DNA of 64,000 nucleotides from Bacteroidales bacterium (GCA_009785505.1 WQWA01000001.1:62001-126000); one strand, 5' to 3'. Counted from the first letter of the stretch, positions 36,005-44,801 are shown. Notes: generated from the sequence alone by a model not told the origin. Numbers and translations: made by a program.

Positions 36005-37043
36005 GGTTGAATGTTTTTAAAAAATTGATATATTGCTGAATGCCTTCGTCTATTTCTTTGATATACACAAATTCATCGGCTCGATGCGAACGTGCCGAAT
36101 CGCCTACGCCCATCTTGATTGCAGGAAACGGCATACTGACCATGTCGGACGTTGTTGGCGAAACAAAACGCTCAATGCCGAGAGTAATCGCTGTTTGTAC
36201 CAATCTGTGTTTTTCATCGATACAAGAGGCAACATGTTTTGTTGAACGAGGCACAATGTCGCAATTCACATGCTGTCGGATAATATCAACAATTTCGACA
36301 TTGTCATAAATATCAGTCGGGCGAATATCAACAACAAAGCGGCATTCGTTCGGCACAACATTGTGCTGCGTGCCGGCATTGATTTGCGTAACCGTCATTT
36401 TTACTTCACCCATCAGCGATGATAATTTTGGAAAACGAAAATTACGAAACCAATTGATATCATCGATGGCGTGATACAACGCGCTATCGCCTTCGTTGCG
36501 TGCAGCATGACCCGGTATCCCGTGAGCAGTGCAATCAAGAACCATCAAGCCTCGTTCAGCAATGGCCGCTTTCATTTGCGTAGGCTCACCAACAATCGCA
36601 CAATCAATTTTCGGAAGGTGTTTCAGCAATAATTCAATGCCGTTTTCGCCCGTTACCTCCTCCTCTGCCGTGATTGCTAAAATGAGATTATGGCTCATTT
36701 TTTTATCGTAATAATGACAAAAAGCCTGTATCAAAGCCACAACTGACCCTCCGGCATCGTTACTGCCCAAACCGAATAATTTCCCATCTTTTTCCAAAGG
36801 CATAAATGGATCGAGCGTGTAGGCCGCAGTGGGCTTTACAGTATCGTGATGTGAATTGAGCAACAGCGTTGGTTTACTCTCGTCAAAATGGAGGTTGCAC
36901 GCATACACATTGTTCAGAATCCGTTGTGGAGAAATCCCTTTTTCCGAGAGAAAATCAAAAATAAGTTGTGCCGTTTTTTCCTCTTCATAAGAAAACGAAG
37001 GTGTTGCAATGAGTTGTTTGAGTAAGGTAATTGCCTCGTTCAT
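35997..37043 (-). CDS. argE: M20 deacylase of the arginine pathway (acetylornithine deacetylase, ArgE-like)
   Basis: A 348-residue M20 metallohydrolase. LLLNSHHDTVKP (His ligand and Asp), LGSNDAGGSVVALI (bridging Asp) and AITAEEEVTGENG (Glu-Glu) form the two-metal site, and HRADEFVYIKEI supplies the last His. The ATG at 37043 follows the argB stop by four bases; an in-frame start at 37073 would overlap argB. Bacteroides use N-succinyl instead of N-acetyl intermediates in this pathway, so the substrate could be N-succinylornithine or N-succinylcitrulline; the sequence does not settle it. Confidence 0.85.
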   Translation of the reverse strand: MNEAITLLKQLIATPSFSYEEEKTAQLIFDFLSEKGISPQRILNNVYACNLHFDESKPTLLLNSHHDTVKPTAAYTLDPFMPLEKDGKLFGLGSNDAGGSVVALIQAFCHYYDKKMSHNLILAITAEEEVTGENGIELLLKHLPKIDCAIVGEPTQMKAAIAERGLMVLDCTAHGIPGHAARNEGDSALYHAIDDINWFRNFRFPKLSSLMGEVKMTVTQINAGTQHNVVPNECRFVVDIRPTDIYDNVEIVDIIRQHVNCDIVPRSTKHVASCIDEKHRLVQTAITLGIERFVSPTTSDMVSMPFPAIKMGVGDSARSHRADEFVYIKEIDEGIQQYINFLKTFNHE

Positions 37044-37047
37044 CGGA

Positions 37048-37830
37048 TTATATGTTTTTAATTTTGGTTCCAAAGTCGTTCAATAAATTTTTAGCATGTT
37101 TGATAATTACTTCGGTTACGCCAGCATCAATGGCTTTGAAAGCATTATCAATTTTCGGAATCATTCCGGCGGTAATCACACCGTTTGCTTTCAGTGCTGC
37201 ATAAGTTGTTGGTGTGATTTTGGGAATAGCGGAATGGTCATCATCGGGATTGAAAAGCACGCCGTTTTTTTCAAAGCAAAAAGTCAGTCGTGTGTCATAT
37301 TTGGACGATAAATTTGCTGCCAAAGATGATGCAATCGTATCTGCATTACTGTTGAGTAAATTGCCTTGTTTATCGTGTGTAATCCCACAAAAAACAGGAC
37401 AAATTTGCTGTTGCAACAACATGTTTAGAAACGAAAAATTAATTTTTTCAGATTGAATATCGCCAACAAAACCGAAATCAATCGACACCGAAGAACGGCG
37501 TTCGGCGGGGATTACATTGGTATCGGCTCCCGACAAACCAATGGCATTGCAATTTAGATGCTGCAATTTTGCAACAATGGTTTTATTGATCCAACCGGCA
37601 TATACCATGGTTGCAATTTTCAATGTTTCGGAATCGGTAATGCGGCGTCCATCGTGCATCTGAACGGGAACGCCTAATTGCTCAGCCAAACGTGTCGCTA
37701 ATTTTCCACCGCCATGAACAAGAATTTTTAGTTCATCAAGCGTAGCGAAATCACTTAAAAACTGTGTCAACGCTGCATCATTATCAATGATGTTTCCGCC
37801 AATTTTGATGACATTTACAACCTGTTTCAT
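37048..37830 (-). CDS. argB: Acetylglutamate kinase (ArgB)
   Basis: A 260-residue amino-acid kinase that phosphorylates N-acylglutamate. KIGGNIIDND is the N-terminal glycine-rich nucleotide site, LVHGGGKLATRLAEQLG the substrate loop, and KIDNAFKAIDAGVTEVIIKH the C-terminal Lys region. The start overlaps the argD stop by four bases (ATGA), a coupled pair. It lacks the N-terminal helix of arginine-inhibited kinases, so feedback inhibition by arginine is unlikely; that is inferred from family knowledge. Confidence 0.93.
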   Translation of the reverse strand: MKQVVNVIKIGGNIIDNDAALTQFLSDFATLDELKILVHGGGKLATRLAEQLGVPVQMHDGRRITDSETLKIATMVYAGWINKTIVAKLQHLNCNAIGLSGADTNVIPAERRSSVSIDFGFVGDIQSEKINFSFLNMLLQQQICPVFCGITHDKQGNLLNSNADTIASSLAANLSSKYDTRLTFCFEKNGVLFNPDDDHSAIPKITPTTYAALKANGVITAGMIPKIDNAFKAIDAGVTEVIIKHAKNLLNDFGTKIKNI

Positions 37831-38951
37831 TGAATTAATTGCTTCAAAATGTTTGTAAACACGTTAATTTGCTTTTGGGTTATACATAGTGGCGGCAACA
37901 AACGCAGCGTATTTGTGCCTGCATTTCCAATAAAAATTTGATGTTCAAACAGCAGTTTTTTGCAAATTTCCTTAGCGGGAAAAGCTGTGTCAATACCAAG
38001 CATTAATCCGCGACCACGAACCTCTGTAATACCTTGTATTTCCCGTAAAACGTGGAGTGTTTGCTCGCCGATATTTTTGGAGTTTTCGATCAAATTATCT
38101 TTTTCGAGAACATTTAGTACCGCCAAGGCAGCTGCACAAGCCAAGTGATTTCCTCCAAACGTTGTGCCAAGCATGCCGTGAACGGCTTGTATTTTCGGCG
38201 TTATCAACACACCTGCAACGGGAAAACCATTACCCATTCCTTTTGCCGTGGTAATAATATCGGCACGAATATCAGCCCATTGATGTGCAAAAAATTTACC
38301 CGTTCGCCCGTAACCCGATTGGATTTCATCAAGAATAAGCAACGTTTGATATTGGTCGCAAATGTTGCGCAAATTGCACAAAAAATCATCGTCCGGCATG
38401 ATAATGCCTGCCACGCCTTGTATGCCTTCGATAATAACTGCCGCATACTCGTTGGTTTTTAGCATTTTTTCTACTGCCTCAGTATCGTTCAATGCAACAA
38501 AATCAATGTGCGTTGTTTCGTTGAAAGGTGCAACAATACCGGGATTATCCGTGGCTGCAACAGCTCCCGAAGTGCGCCCGTGAAACGCCTTTTTGAATGC
38601 TAAAACCTTCTTTTTTCCGGTGTGAAAAGAAGCCAATTTCATCGCATTTTCATTTGCCTCTGCACCGGAGTTGCAAAGAAAAAGAGCATAGTCATCGTAC
38701 TCGGAAAGCTGTCCTAATTTTTTGGCTAATTTTTCCTGAATATCGTTCTTGACAGAGTTGGAATAAAAACCTAAATTTTGCAACTGTTCTGTGAGCATTT
38801 GCACATAGTGCGGGTGCAAATGTCCGATGGAAATAACCGCGTGTCCGCCATATAAATCAAGGTATTCCCTTCCTCTGTCATCATACACATAGCAACCTTT
38901 TCCTTTTACTAAATTGACATCCCACAAGGGATAAACATCAAATAATTTCAT
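37827..38951 (-). CDS. argD: Acetylornithine aminotransferase (ArgD)
   Basis: A 374-residue class III PLP aminotransferase acting on N-acylglutamate semialdehyde. LYGGHAVISIGHLHPHYV, FLCNSGAEANENAMKLA, LILDEIQSGYGRTGKFFAHQ and the PLP Lys in TTAKGMGNGFPV are all present. The start at 38951 is one base after the argC stop; an ATG four codons upstream is possible. Operon member. Confidence 0.94.
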   Translation of the reverse strand: MKLFDVYPLWDVNLVKGKGCYVYDDRGREYLDLYGGHAVISIGHLHPHYVQMLTEQLQNLGFYSNSVKNDIQEKLAKKLGQLSEYDDYALFLCNSGAEANENAMKLASFHTGKKKVLAFKKAFHGRTSGAVAATDNPGIVAPFNETTHIDFVALNDTEAVEKMLKTNEYAAVIIEGIQGVAGIIMPDDDFLCNLRNICDQYQTLLILDEIQSGYGRTGKFFAHQWADIRADIITTAKGMGNGFPVAGVLITPKIQAVHGMLGTTFGGNHLACAAALAVLNVLEKDNLIENSKNIGEQTLHVLREIQGITEVRGRGLMLGIDTAFPAKEICKKLLFEHQIFIGNAGTNTLRLLPPLCITQKQINVFTNILKQLIQ

Positions 38952-38952
38952 C

Positions 38953-39927
38953 TTAAAATGCATTTGGTTTTAATTGTAGTCCAATAGTTTCTTCTAATCC
39001 GAACATTAAGTTCATGTTTTGTATTGCTTGTCCCGACGCTCCTTTCAGCAGATTGTCAATGACACTTGTAATTAATACGTAGTCGCCGTGTTTTTCAATA
39101 TGCAGCAAACATTTGTTTGTATTTGCAACTTCTTTCATGCTGATTCCCGTATCCGAAATATGCGTGAACGGATGCGATGCGTAACAGTCTTTGTAAAGTG
39201 TTTGCAATTCATCTTTGTTCAACGCACACTTGGTATACAGAGTAGTAAAAATACCGCGTGTAAAATTACCCCGAACGGGAATAAAATTCAACATTGGACT
39301 TTTCCCGTTCTGAACAACAGTAAAGGTTTTATTGATTTCGCCAAGATGTTGATGTGTGAACGGTTTGTAGATTGAAATATTGTTATTGCGATAACTGTAA
39401 TGCAACGTTTCCGAAAGTCCACGCCCTGCACCGGTAGAGCCGGTAATGGCATTCACGTGTACTTCATCGGAAAGCAGCATTTTTTCTGCCAATGGAAACA
39501 ACGCAAGTTGTATCGCAGTGGCAAAACAACCCGGATTTGCAATGCTGTTTGCAGACCTAATTTCATTACGAAATATCTCAGATAATCCGTACACAAAATC
39601 ACGATTTTTGTACGTCGATTGCACACGAAAATCATTGCTAAGATCAATGATTTTTGTATTCTCCGGAAATGGATTTTCATCTAAAAAAGTAGTTGACAAA
39701 CCATGTCCCAAACAAAGAAAAACTACATCTGTTGCAAGAATTTTGTCCGTAAATTTCAACTCCGTATCTCCAAACAGATCACGATGTACACTGCACACAG
39801 GTTTGTCTGCCTGTGTACTGCTTTGTACAAATTGAATATCCACCTGCGGATGATGCAGTAATAACCGTAATAACTCTCCCGCTGTATAGCCTGCTCCTCC
39901 TATGATTCCTACGCTAATTTTTTTCAT
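38953..39927 (-). CDS. argC: N-acetyl-gamma-glutamyl-phosphate reductase
   Basis: A 324-residue NADPH-dependent dehydrogenase. GIIGGAGYTAGELLRLL is the cofactor site, ANPGCFATAIQLAL holds the catalytic Cys, and the TGSTGAGRG turn and HQHLGEI with its His complete the active site. The start at 39927 (MKKISVGIIGG) overlaps argG by 14 bp; an ATG three codons upstream is possible. Operon member. Confidence 0.95.
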   Translation of the reverse strand: MKKISVGIIGGAGYTAGELLRLLLHHPQVDIQFVQSSTQADKPVCSVHRDLFGDTELKFTDKILATDVVFLCLGHGLSTTFLDENPFPENTKIIDLSNDFRVQSTYKNRDFVYGLSEIFRNEIRSANSIANPGCFATAIQLALFPLAEKMLLSDEVHVNAITGSTGAGRGLSETLHYSYRNNNISIYKPFTHQHLGEINKTFTVVQNGKSPMLNFIPVRGNFTRGIFTTLYTKCALNKDELQTLYKDCYASHPFTHISDTGISMKEVANTNKCLLHIEKHGDYVLITSVIDNLLKGASGQAIQNMNLMFGLEETIGLQLKPNAF

Positions 39928-41104
39928 GAGTCGCAAAATATAGTTTCATCTGGTTACCTAAAATAGTTGTGAAGCCTTTCACGTCATCACCGGTAAATGT
40001 TTTGTTCATTTCACCATAATCACCGAATTTTGAACTCATCAAATCATATTTGCTTTCGCAACCTGTGAGCGAAAAATGATAGGGTTGCAGTTTCACATCA
40101 ACACTTCCGGTAACGCAGGTTTGCGTGCTTTCCATAAAAATTTCAATATTACGCATAACAGGGTCAAGATACTGTGCCTCGTGCAACAACATGCCGTACC
40201 AATTTGCAAGCATTTCTTTCCAGTATTGCTGCCATTTGGTAAGCACATGTTTTTCGAGCAAATGATGTGCTTTGATCAAAATGAGCGGTGCAGCAGCCTC
40301 AAATCCCACACGACCTTTGATGCCGACGATGGTATCGCCAACATGCACTTCACGACCAATGCCATAAGGACCTGCCATTGTGTTCAGCATGCGTATGGTT
40401 TCCACCGGACTCATTTTTTTTCCATTAATACCAACAGGCTCTCCTTTTTCGAAAAGAATCGATAATCTTTCGCTGCCTTGTTTCGAACAAGGCGTTGGAT
40501 AAGCCTCTTCAGGCAATTCGCCTTTGGAAGTCAAAGTTTCCACACCGCCTACACTGGTGCCCCACAGCCCTTGATTGATCGAATATTTAGCCTTACTCCA
40601 AGGAAAATCGTAGCCATGTTTTTTGAGATAGTCGATTTCCTCTTGGCGGGAAATTTTAAGATCGCGGATTGGTGTAATAATTTCAATGTTTGGTGCTAAT
40701 ACTTGAAATATCAAATCAAAACGCACTTGGTCATTTCCGGCACCGGTGCTACCGTGAGCAATATAATTTGCACCTATTTTTTTGGCATATTCAATCAGAG
40801 CAATACCTTGAAAAGCCCGTTCTGCACTTACCGACAAAGGATAAGTCGCATTTTTCAAGATATTTCCGAAAATAAGATATTTAATGCCTTTGTTGTAGAA
40901 ATTCTCCGTTTCTTCAAGGTTTACATGACTTTTACTCCCCAATGCAATGGCTTTTTTTTCCATTTCGGCGAGTTCGTCTTCGGTGAAACCACCTGTATTT
41001 ACAAGTGCTGTGTGCACTTCCATTTGTTTTTCATTTTTTAAATATTTTACGCAAAAAGAAGTATCTAATCCTCCGCTGAATCCTAATAATACTTTGTTGT
41101 TCAT
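39914..41104 (-). CDS. argG: Argininosuccinate synthase
   Basis: A 396-residue enzyme joining citrulline and aspartate with ATP. The PP-loop LGFSGGLDTSFCVKYL is at the N-terminus (~7-22); NYIAHGSTGAGNDQVRFD and YSINQGLWGTSVGG are synthase signatures. Length is normal. It follows the GNAT gene by 8 bp, and the argC start overlaps its 3' end. Confidence 0.96.
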   Translation of the reverse strand: MNNKVLLGFSGGLDTSFCVKYLKNEKQMEVHTALVNTGGFTEDELAEMEKKAIALGSKSHVNLEETENFYNKGIKYLIFGNILKNATYPLSVSAERAFQGIALIEYAKKIGANYIAHGSTGAGNDQVRFDLIFQVLAPNIEIITPIRDLKISRQEEIDYLKKHGYDFPWSKAKYSINQGLWGTSVGGVETLTSKGELPEEAYPTPCSKQGSERLSILFEKGEPVGINGKKMSPVETIRMLNTMAGPYGIGREVHVGDTIVGIKGRVGFEAAAPLILIKAHHLLEKHVLTKWQQYWKEMLANWYGMLLHEAQYLDPVMRNIEIFMESTQTCVTGSVDVKLQPYHFSLTGCESKYDLMSSKFGDYGEMNKTFTGDDVKGFTTILGNQMKLYFATHEKN

Positions 41105-41112
41105 GATATTTG

Positions 41113-41811
41113 TTATGTTAAATTATTGTTTCGTTGAATTTGTTTGTGTAGTGCAGAACGCTTACGCAGCAAGCGTTGACGCCGGATCAAGTGTTTAATA
41201 AAAATGACAGGTCGTTCAAAGATAAATCGCCAAGGAAGTTTTTGAGGCACAATGAGAATTTTGTTCAACTTAGGTCTTCTTGGTTTTTCGGGATCAAACA
41301 TTAAGCCCGTACACAAGCATACTTTGTGGTCGTTGCGCTGTAAAATGTCGAAATTTTTACAACCCTCACAGCCTTTCCAGAATTCGATATCACGAGTCAG
41401 TTCCGAAAAGGTTACCGGTACAAAACCCAAATCCGAATTGATTTTCATCACTGCCAAACCTGTGGTAATACTAAATATCTTAGCTTTCGGATATAATTTC
41501 CGCGAAAGCATAAAAATATTTTTTTTAATTCTACGTGCAAGTCCGGAATAACGATAATCGAGATCCACGACTAACCCCGAATTCGCCACAAACATACCGT
41601 GGCTCCACGTTTCAATGTAGGAAAAACCTACAACTTTATTGTTGTCTAATGCTATAACCGCTTTGCCCGACTTTATTTTGTCGGCAAGATACTCAGGCGT
41701 ACGACCGACAATACCGGTACCTCGTTGTTGAGCTGAAATTCGGATTAAATCACAAACTGCTCCAGCATATTGCATGTAAGCCGCACTCGCAACTACAATT
41801 TTAACTGCCAT
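41113..41811 (-). CDS. GNAT-family N-acyltransferase heading the arginine operon (candidate acylglutamate synthase)
   Basis: A 232-residue protein. A GNAT fold is visible at ~1-150: DLIRISAQQRGTGIVGRTPEYL, KVVGFSYIETW (beta-4) and VVDLDYRYSGLARRIKK (the acyl-CoA pyrophosphate loop region). The C-terminal ~80 residues add a Cys-rich stretch (FWKGCEGCKNFD, CLCTGLMFDP) and a basic tail. No argA or argJ is in this operon. First place here, and the same GNAT-argG-argC-argD order in Bacteroides as I recall it, suggest it makes N-acetyl- or N-succinylglutamate for the pathway. That role is inferred from context. Confidence 0.75.
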   Translation of the reverse strand: MAVKIVVASAAYMQYAGAVCDLIRISAQQRGTGIVGRTPEYLADKIKSGKAVIALDNNKVVGFSYIETWSHGMFVANSGLVVDLDYRYSGLARRIKKNIFMLSRKLYPKAKIFSITTGLAVMKINSDLGFVPVTFSELTRDIEFWKGCEGCKNFDILQRNDHKVCLCTGLMFDPEKPRRPKLNKILIVPQKLPWRFIFERPVIFIKHLIRRQRLLRKRSALHKQIQRNNNLT

Positions 41812-41813
41812 AA

Positions 41814-41885
41814 TTATGGATTAAGAAATAAAAAAAAGGATTGTTTTTGCTTGCATCCACAAGCGTGCAGCACGTGGCTGCACAT
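41814..41885 (-). CDS. Possible 23-residue leader peptide of the arginine operon
   Basis: A short open frame, M-C-S-H-V-L-H-A-C-G-C-K and so on, lies in the operon leader and stops two bases before the GNAT start codon, close enough for translational coupling. It contains no Arg codon, so it does not fit a classical Arg attenuator. It covers a GC-rich hairpin (TGCAGC/GCTGCA). It may be chance. Confidence 0.25.
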   Translation of the reverse strand: MCSHVLHACGCKQKQSFFLFLNP

Positions 41886-41937
41886 GAAAAATTGCGCCCT
41901 TACGGACGTCGGCGTCGGACTTGACTTAAAATCTGAT

Positions 41938-41956
41938 ATGAAAAGATACTATTCAT
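41938..41956. promoter_or_regulatory. ArgR-like operator dyad in the arginine-operon promoter region
   Basis: ATGAAAAGATACTATTCAT is a 19-bp sequence with ATGAA/TTCAT ends, near the ARG-box pattern TGAAT-N-ATTCA. It lies 11 bp past the -7 box, where bound ArgR would block transcription. The match is approximate. Confidence 0.4.
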
Positions 41957-41966
41957 TTTCGAGGTG

Positions 41967-41974
41967 CAAAGTTA
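41967..41974 (-). promoter_or_regulatory. Arginine operon promoter, -7 box TAACTTTG
   Basis: CAAAGTTA reads TAACTTTG on the minus strand. It predicts a leader of ~150 nt before the GNAT start. That leader contains GC-rich hairpins near 41875 (TGCAGC/GCTGCA) and 41855 (GCTTG/CAAGC) followed by a T8 run. Confidence 0.6.
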
Positions 41975-42051
41975 ATAAAAAAAAATGAAACTACAAAATT
42001 TGAAGTCATTTTTTTGAGATATAGTCGTTTGGAACTGCAGTGCCTAACTTG

Positions 42052-42514
42052 TTACGGCTTTGCAGTACATAAATTGAACTTTCCAATAGCAAATTCGTAG
42101 TTGGATGGCGGCGGACAAAGATATTGATACAAACATTCACTGCAAGGTTTTTCTGTTCGGGTTTTTCGCCAAGCTGTATTTTCGTCAAGCTCTTTGTATA
42201 ACAATACCAAAAATGAATTTTCTTTTATCATCAAAAATATCAATTTTGCTGAGCCTCTTTTATAAACGTATTTAACTCAGGAATGACTGTTTTTTGTTCT
42301 AGCAAAATTGTTCCTAAGTTCTGCCTTTCGTGCAGTTGATCAACTATTTTCAGGTTTTGCATTGTTTGTAAACTTTGCTCAGATAATCGTTGTAAAATTC
42401 GCCATAACCGCAATATTTACACTTCAAATTGCAAGCATCTGTAACTTCAAACACAACTTGTTTGAGGTTGGCAAGTTGATACAAAACATTATTTTCTGTT
42501 ATGAACTTTTCCAT
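42052..42514 (-). pseudogene. Remnant of a radical-SAM/SPASM-like peptide maturase (natural-product type)
   Basis: Read on the minus strand from an ATG at 42514, the first 46 codons encode EVTDACNLKCKYCGYGEFYN, the CxxxCxxC motif that binds the radical-SAM [4Fe-4S] cluster. That frame stops at 42350. The middle continues in another frame (QNLKIVDQLHERQNLG) to a stop near 42242. A third piece reads IFDDKRKFIFGIV, and the last frame ends with KPCSECLYQYLCPPPSNYE and NLC, stopping at 42052. That Cys-rich end resembles the C-termini of maturases and pseudo-rSAM proteins of the 'GG-Bacteroidales' natural-product systems, as I recall them. At least two frameshifts and a large internal deletion are needed, so the gene is dead. 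Its start overlaps the peptidase gene upstream by 26 bp. Confidence 0.75.
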
Positions 42515-44630
42515 ATCTTCTTCTGTTTACGGTTCGAACTACAAAATAACCCACAATCACAGCAATTGCAATCAAAATTAGAAAAACATGCCTGTTTTGT
42601 TTAGGTTGCTCCTGCTCTTTTAAGTAATAGCCGTGTTCGATCAAATATTTTGCAAAATTCAATATCGCATCGCCATTCACAAAAGCCATTTCGTCTAGCG
42701 AAAGAGGAAGAGGAAAGTCCGGCAACACGCCTCGACCAAACGGAATCCGCGAAGTATCGGTATCAAACACAATTTTCACCAACGGAACATTGACATCAAT
42801 TTGAGAATACGGTAAGTGCAAAATCGCCATTTGAAGTGCTTTCACTTGATGGTATGTAGAGCCCGTTTCACGACCAACAATAGCACCTCGTCTGTGTTTA
42901 TGCACAAATCCAGCAAAAACTGCCGATGCTGAAAGCGAACGTTCATTAATCAACACATAAACTCTTCCATTGAAATTAACATTTTCATTCGGAAAAATAG
43001 CGGTGGTATTGCGAGAAAAATAACCCACTCTACCTTTTTCGGGCAGATATTCGAGGAATAAATCTACTTCTGCAAAGTTTGTTGTGTGTTCAAAAAAATC
43101 AAAAACTCCTCGCCTATTGACTTTGTTGTACTGCCAAGCATAAAAAGGCTGTTGAGCGATATACGAAAAAAGGCGTTGCATAACCGCTTCGGGACCACCT
43201 CGATTGTTTCGCAAATCAATAATCAAATTTTGGACATTTGTCTCTGAAATTGAGGCGATAAATTTGGCAATTTGATCTTGTTGAACTTGAGTAATGCCAA
43301 ATGTTGGAAGTCCCAAAAAGGCAACACTGTCCGATAATTTTTCCATAGAAAGTTCGGAGTTGATATCCCGAAAATTTCTAAACTGTGGCTCAATGGGCGA
43401 AGGCGTACGAGTATCCCACTGAAAACCCTCAAACAAAATCGTTTCTCCGCAATCAAAAGTCAATGTAATATTTTCTCTCGGCGATGTGTTGGGATGATTT
43501 TGAAAATACAATATTAGTGCCATTGTTGCCAACTCTAAATCGCGATGACTTTCTACCCTACCCTCAATGCGGTTTATGTAGGATATTATTACTTCTCTCA
43601 ACGAATCGGCAGGAATGCCGTCTACTTCTACCACTTGTCGTTTAAGGTGTTGCAAATACTTCTGATGTGCTCTCGTTACAATTAAAGTGTCGTTGAGCCA
43701 ACCAATATAAATTGATGCAAAATGTATTGTTCGTCTGGCGGACGGCGGAGCAGGCGGACGAGATAAAATCGCCAAATGATTATCACGAACAATGCGTATT
43801 AAACCTGCAACGACATTGTGAAAGTCGGCAGTCCGAATACCGTTTTGCATCTGTGCCAACGCTTGCGAAACGTGAGCCTCAAAGTCTTGTTCGGACACAA
43901 AGTCGTGAAGTCCCGGAAAGCCCTCTCGCAAAGCATCAACCAATATTGTAAAATCATTTTTTGCTTCTTCTGCCGTCAAAACCGTTCTTGCTACGCGCTG
44001 TTCAGGTCTTCGGAATGTAGTTCGCAAACCAAACGGCGACATTGGATCGCCAGCAGTTTGGTTTCTTTCCGACATGCTTATGCTAATTGCAGGTTGGGGG
44101 ATTGCTCTGTAAAAGTAACCAACAGTTCCGATTGTATCGCCACGCTGAATTCGTTCACCTGTTCGAAATGTTCTTGTTGGGCGAAGTCCTGAAATCCAAA
44201 TCGTTCTGCCGTCTTGCAATCTTAGTCCCAGCGAAACCGACAAAAAATTTACATCTTCGATAGTTCCGCACGATTGATCTTCGCGACTGCACAATCTTTG
44301 TTTTTGTTCAAAAAAATCGCGATCTATTTCAAAATTTGTCGGAGTAAGCCGAAATCCAGCCAATCTTATTAGGGAATGCAAATATGTGTATACAAACGAA
44401 GTTATTATACCATCAGTAGGTGCAAGAACCACTGTGCCTTTTGGAGCGTGAATGATTAAACGCTCAAAATTAAGTTCGTTTCCGATGTATTCCTGCGGTC
44501 TGAACAAGATATTTTCGCCGATTTCGGCATTTTTAATAGGCCATAAAAATGTTTCGGCTTGTGCAAAGCACGCAATCCCCCAAAAAAGTAGAATGGCAGA
44601 TAGATTTTTTTTTGCTAATGTTAGTTTCAT
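42489..44630 (-). CDS. Exported M23-like/S41 peptidase fusion with C-terminal membrane anchor
   Basis: A 713-residue protein. The signal peptide is at 1-25 (FWGIACFAQA). Residues ~55-205 look like an M23 (LytM) beta-sheet domain (HAPKGTVVLAPTDGII, RGDTIGTVGYFYRA), but the usual zinc motifs HxxxD and HxH are not evident, so it is probably non-catalytic. Residues ~220-660 form an S41 (C-terminal processing peptidase/tricorn-like) domain: FPGLHDFVSEQDF, RDNHLAI, NLIIDLRNNRGG and LINERSLSASAVFAGF with the likely nucleophile Ser. A membrane helix at ~683-702 (HVFLILIAIAVIVGYFVV) and a basic tail follow. The last codons overlap the start of the radical-SAM remnant, so it may once have cleaved the modified peptide. 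Confidence 0.75.
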   Translation of the reverse strand: MKLTLAKKNLSAILLFWGIACFAQAETFLWPIKNAEIGENILFRPQEYIGNELNFERLIIHAPKGTVVLAPTDGIITSFVYTYLHSLIRLAGFRLTPTNFEIDRDFFEQKQRLCSREDQSCGTIEDVNFLSVSLGLRLQDGRTIWISGLRPTRTFRTGERIQRGDTIGTVGYFYRAIPQPAISISMSERNQTAGDPMSPFGLRTTFRRPEQRVARTVLTAEEAKNDFTILVDALREGFPGLHDFVSEQDFEAHVSQALAQMQNGIRTADFHNVVAGLIRIVRDNHLAILSRPPAPPSARRTIHFASIYIGWLNDTLIVTRAHQKYLQHLKRQVVEVDGIPADSLREVIISYINRIEGRVESHRDLELATMALILYFQNHPNTSPRENITLTFDCGETILFEGFQWDTRTPSPIEPQFRNFRDINSELSMEKLSDSVAFLGLPTFGITQVQQDQIAKFIASISETNVQNLIIDLRNNRGGPEAVMQRLFSYIAQQPFYAWQYNKVNRRGVFDFFEHTTNFAEVDLFLEYLPEKGRVGYFSRNTTAIFPNENVNFNGRVYVLINERSLSASAVFAGFVHKHRRGAIVGRETGSTYHQVKALQMAILHLPYSQIDVNVPLVKIVFDTDTSRIPFGRGVLPDFPLPLSLDEMAFVNGDAILNFAKYLIEHGYYLKEQEQPKQNRHVFLILIAIAVIVGYFVVRTVNRRRYGKVHNRK

Positions 44631-44652
44631 TGTATATTATCATTTTATTATA

Positions 44653-44699
44653 AAATTTAGTTCACTTGAAGAAACCAAATCTCCAAGTGAACTAAATTT
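44653..44699. repeat. 16-bp perfect inverted repeat in the peptidase-gene leader
   Basis: AAATTTAGTTCACTTG (44653-44668) and CAAGTGAACTAAATTT (44684-44699) enclose a 15-bp loop. On the minus strand this is a stable hairpin ~23 nt upstream of the peptidase start, in its transcribed leader. Confidence 0.75.
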
Positions 44700-44749
44700 G
44701 CATAACATTATGGTTGAAAAAAATCATCTCTCTTTCCATATTGGTGCCA

Positions 44750-44757
44750 CAAATATA
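44750..44757 (-). promoter_or_regulatory. Promoter of the M23-like/S41 peptidase gene, -7 box TATATTTG
   Basis: CAAATATA reads TATATTTG on the minus strand and gives a leader of ~115 nt that contains the 16-bp hairpin. Confidence 0.6.
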
Positions 44758-44801
44758 AGTAAAAAAATGGAAGAGACAAGTTTTTAAATTCTTTTGGTTC
44801 A

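Noticed and set aside
41814..41885. Leader frame as a classical arginine attenuator peptide
   Set aside because: It has no Arg codons; kept only as a low-confidence coupled leader frame.
42308..42604. 98-codon plus-strand frame over the radical-SAM remnant
   Set aside because: It runs antisense to legible radical-SAM and peptidase sequence and shows no motif of its own.
43735..43766. GC-rich TGGCGGACGGCGGAGCAGGCGGACGAG in the S41 gene as a further in-gene palindrome
   Set aside because: It is repeat-like (GGCGGA) but has no good inverted symmetry and no second copy was seen in the window.
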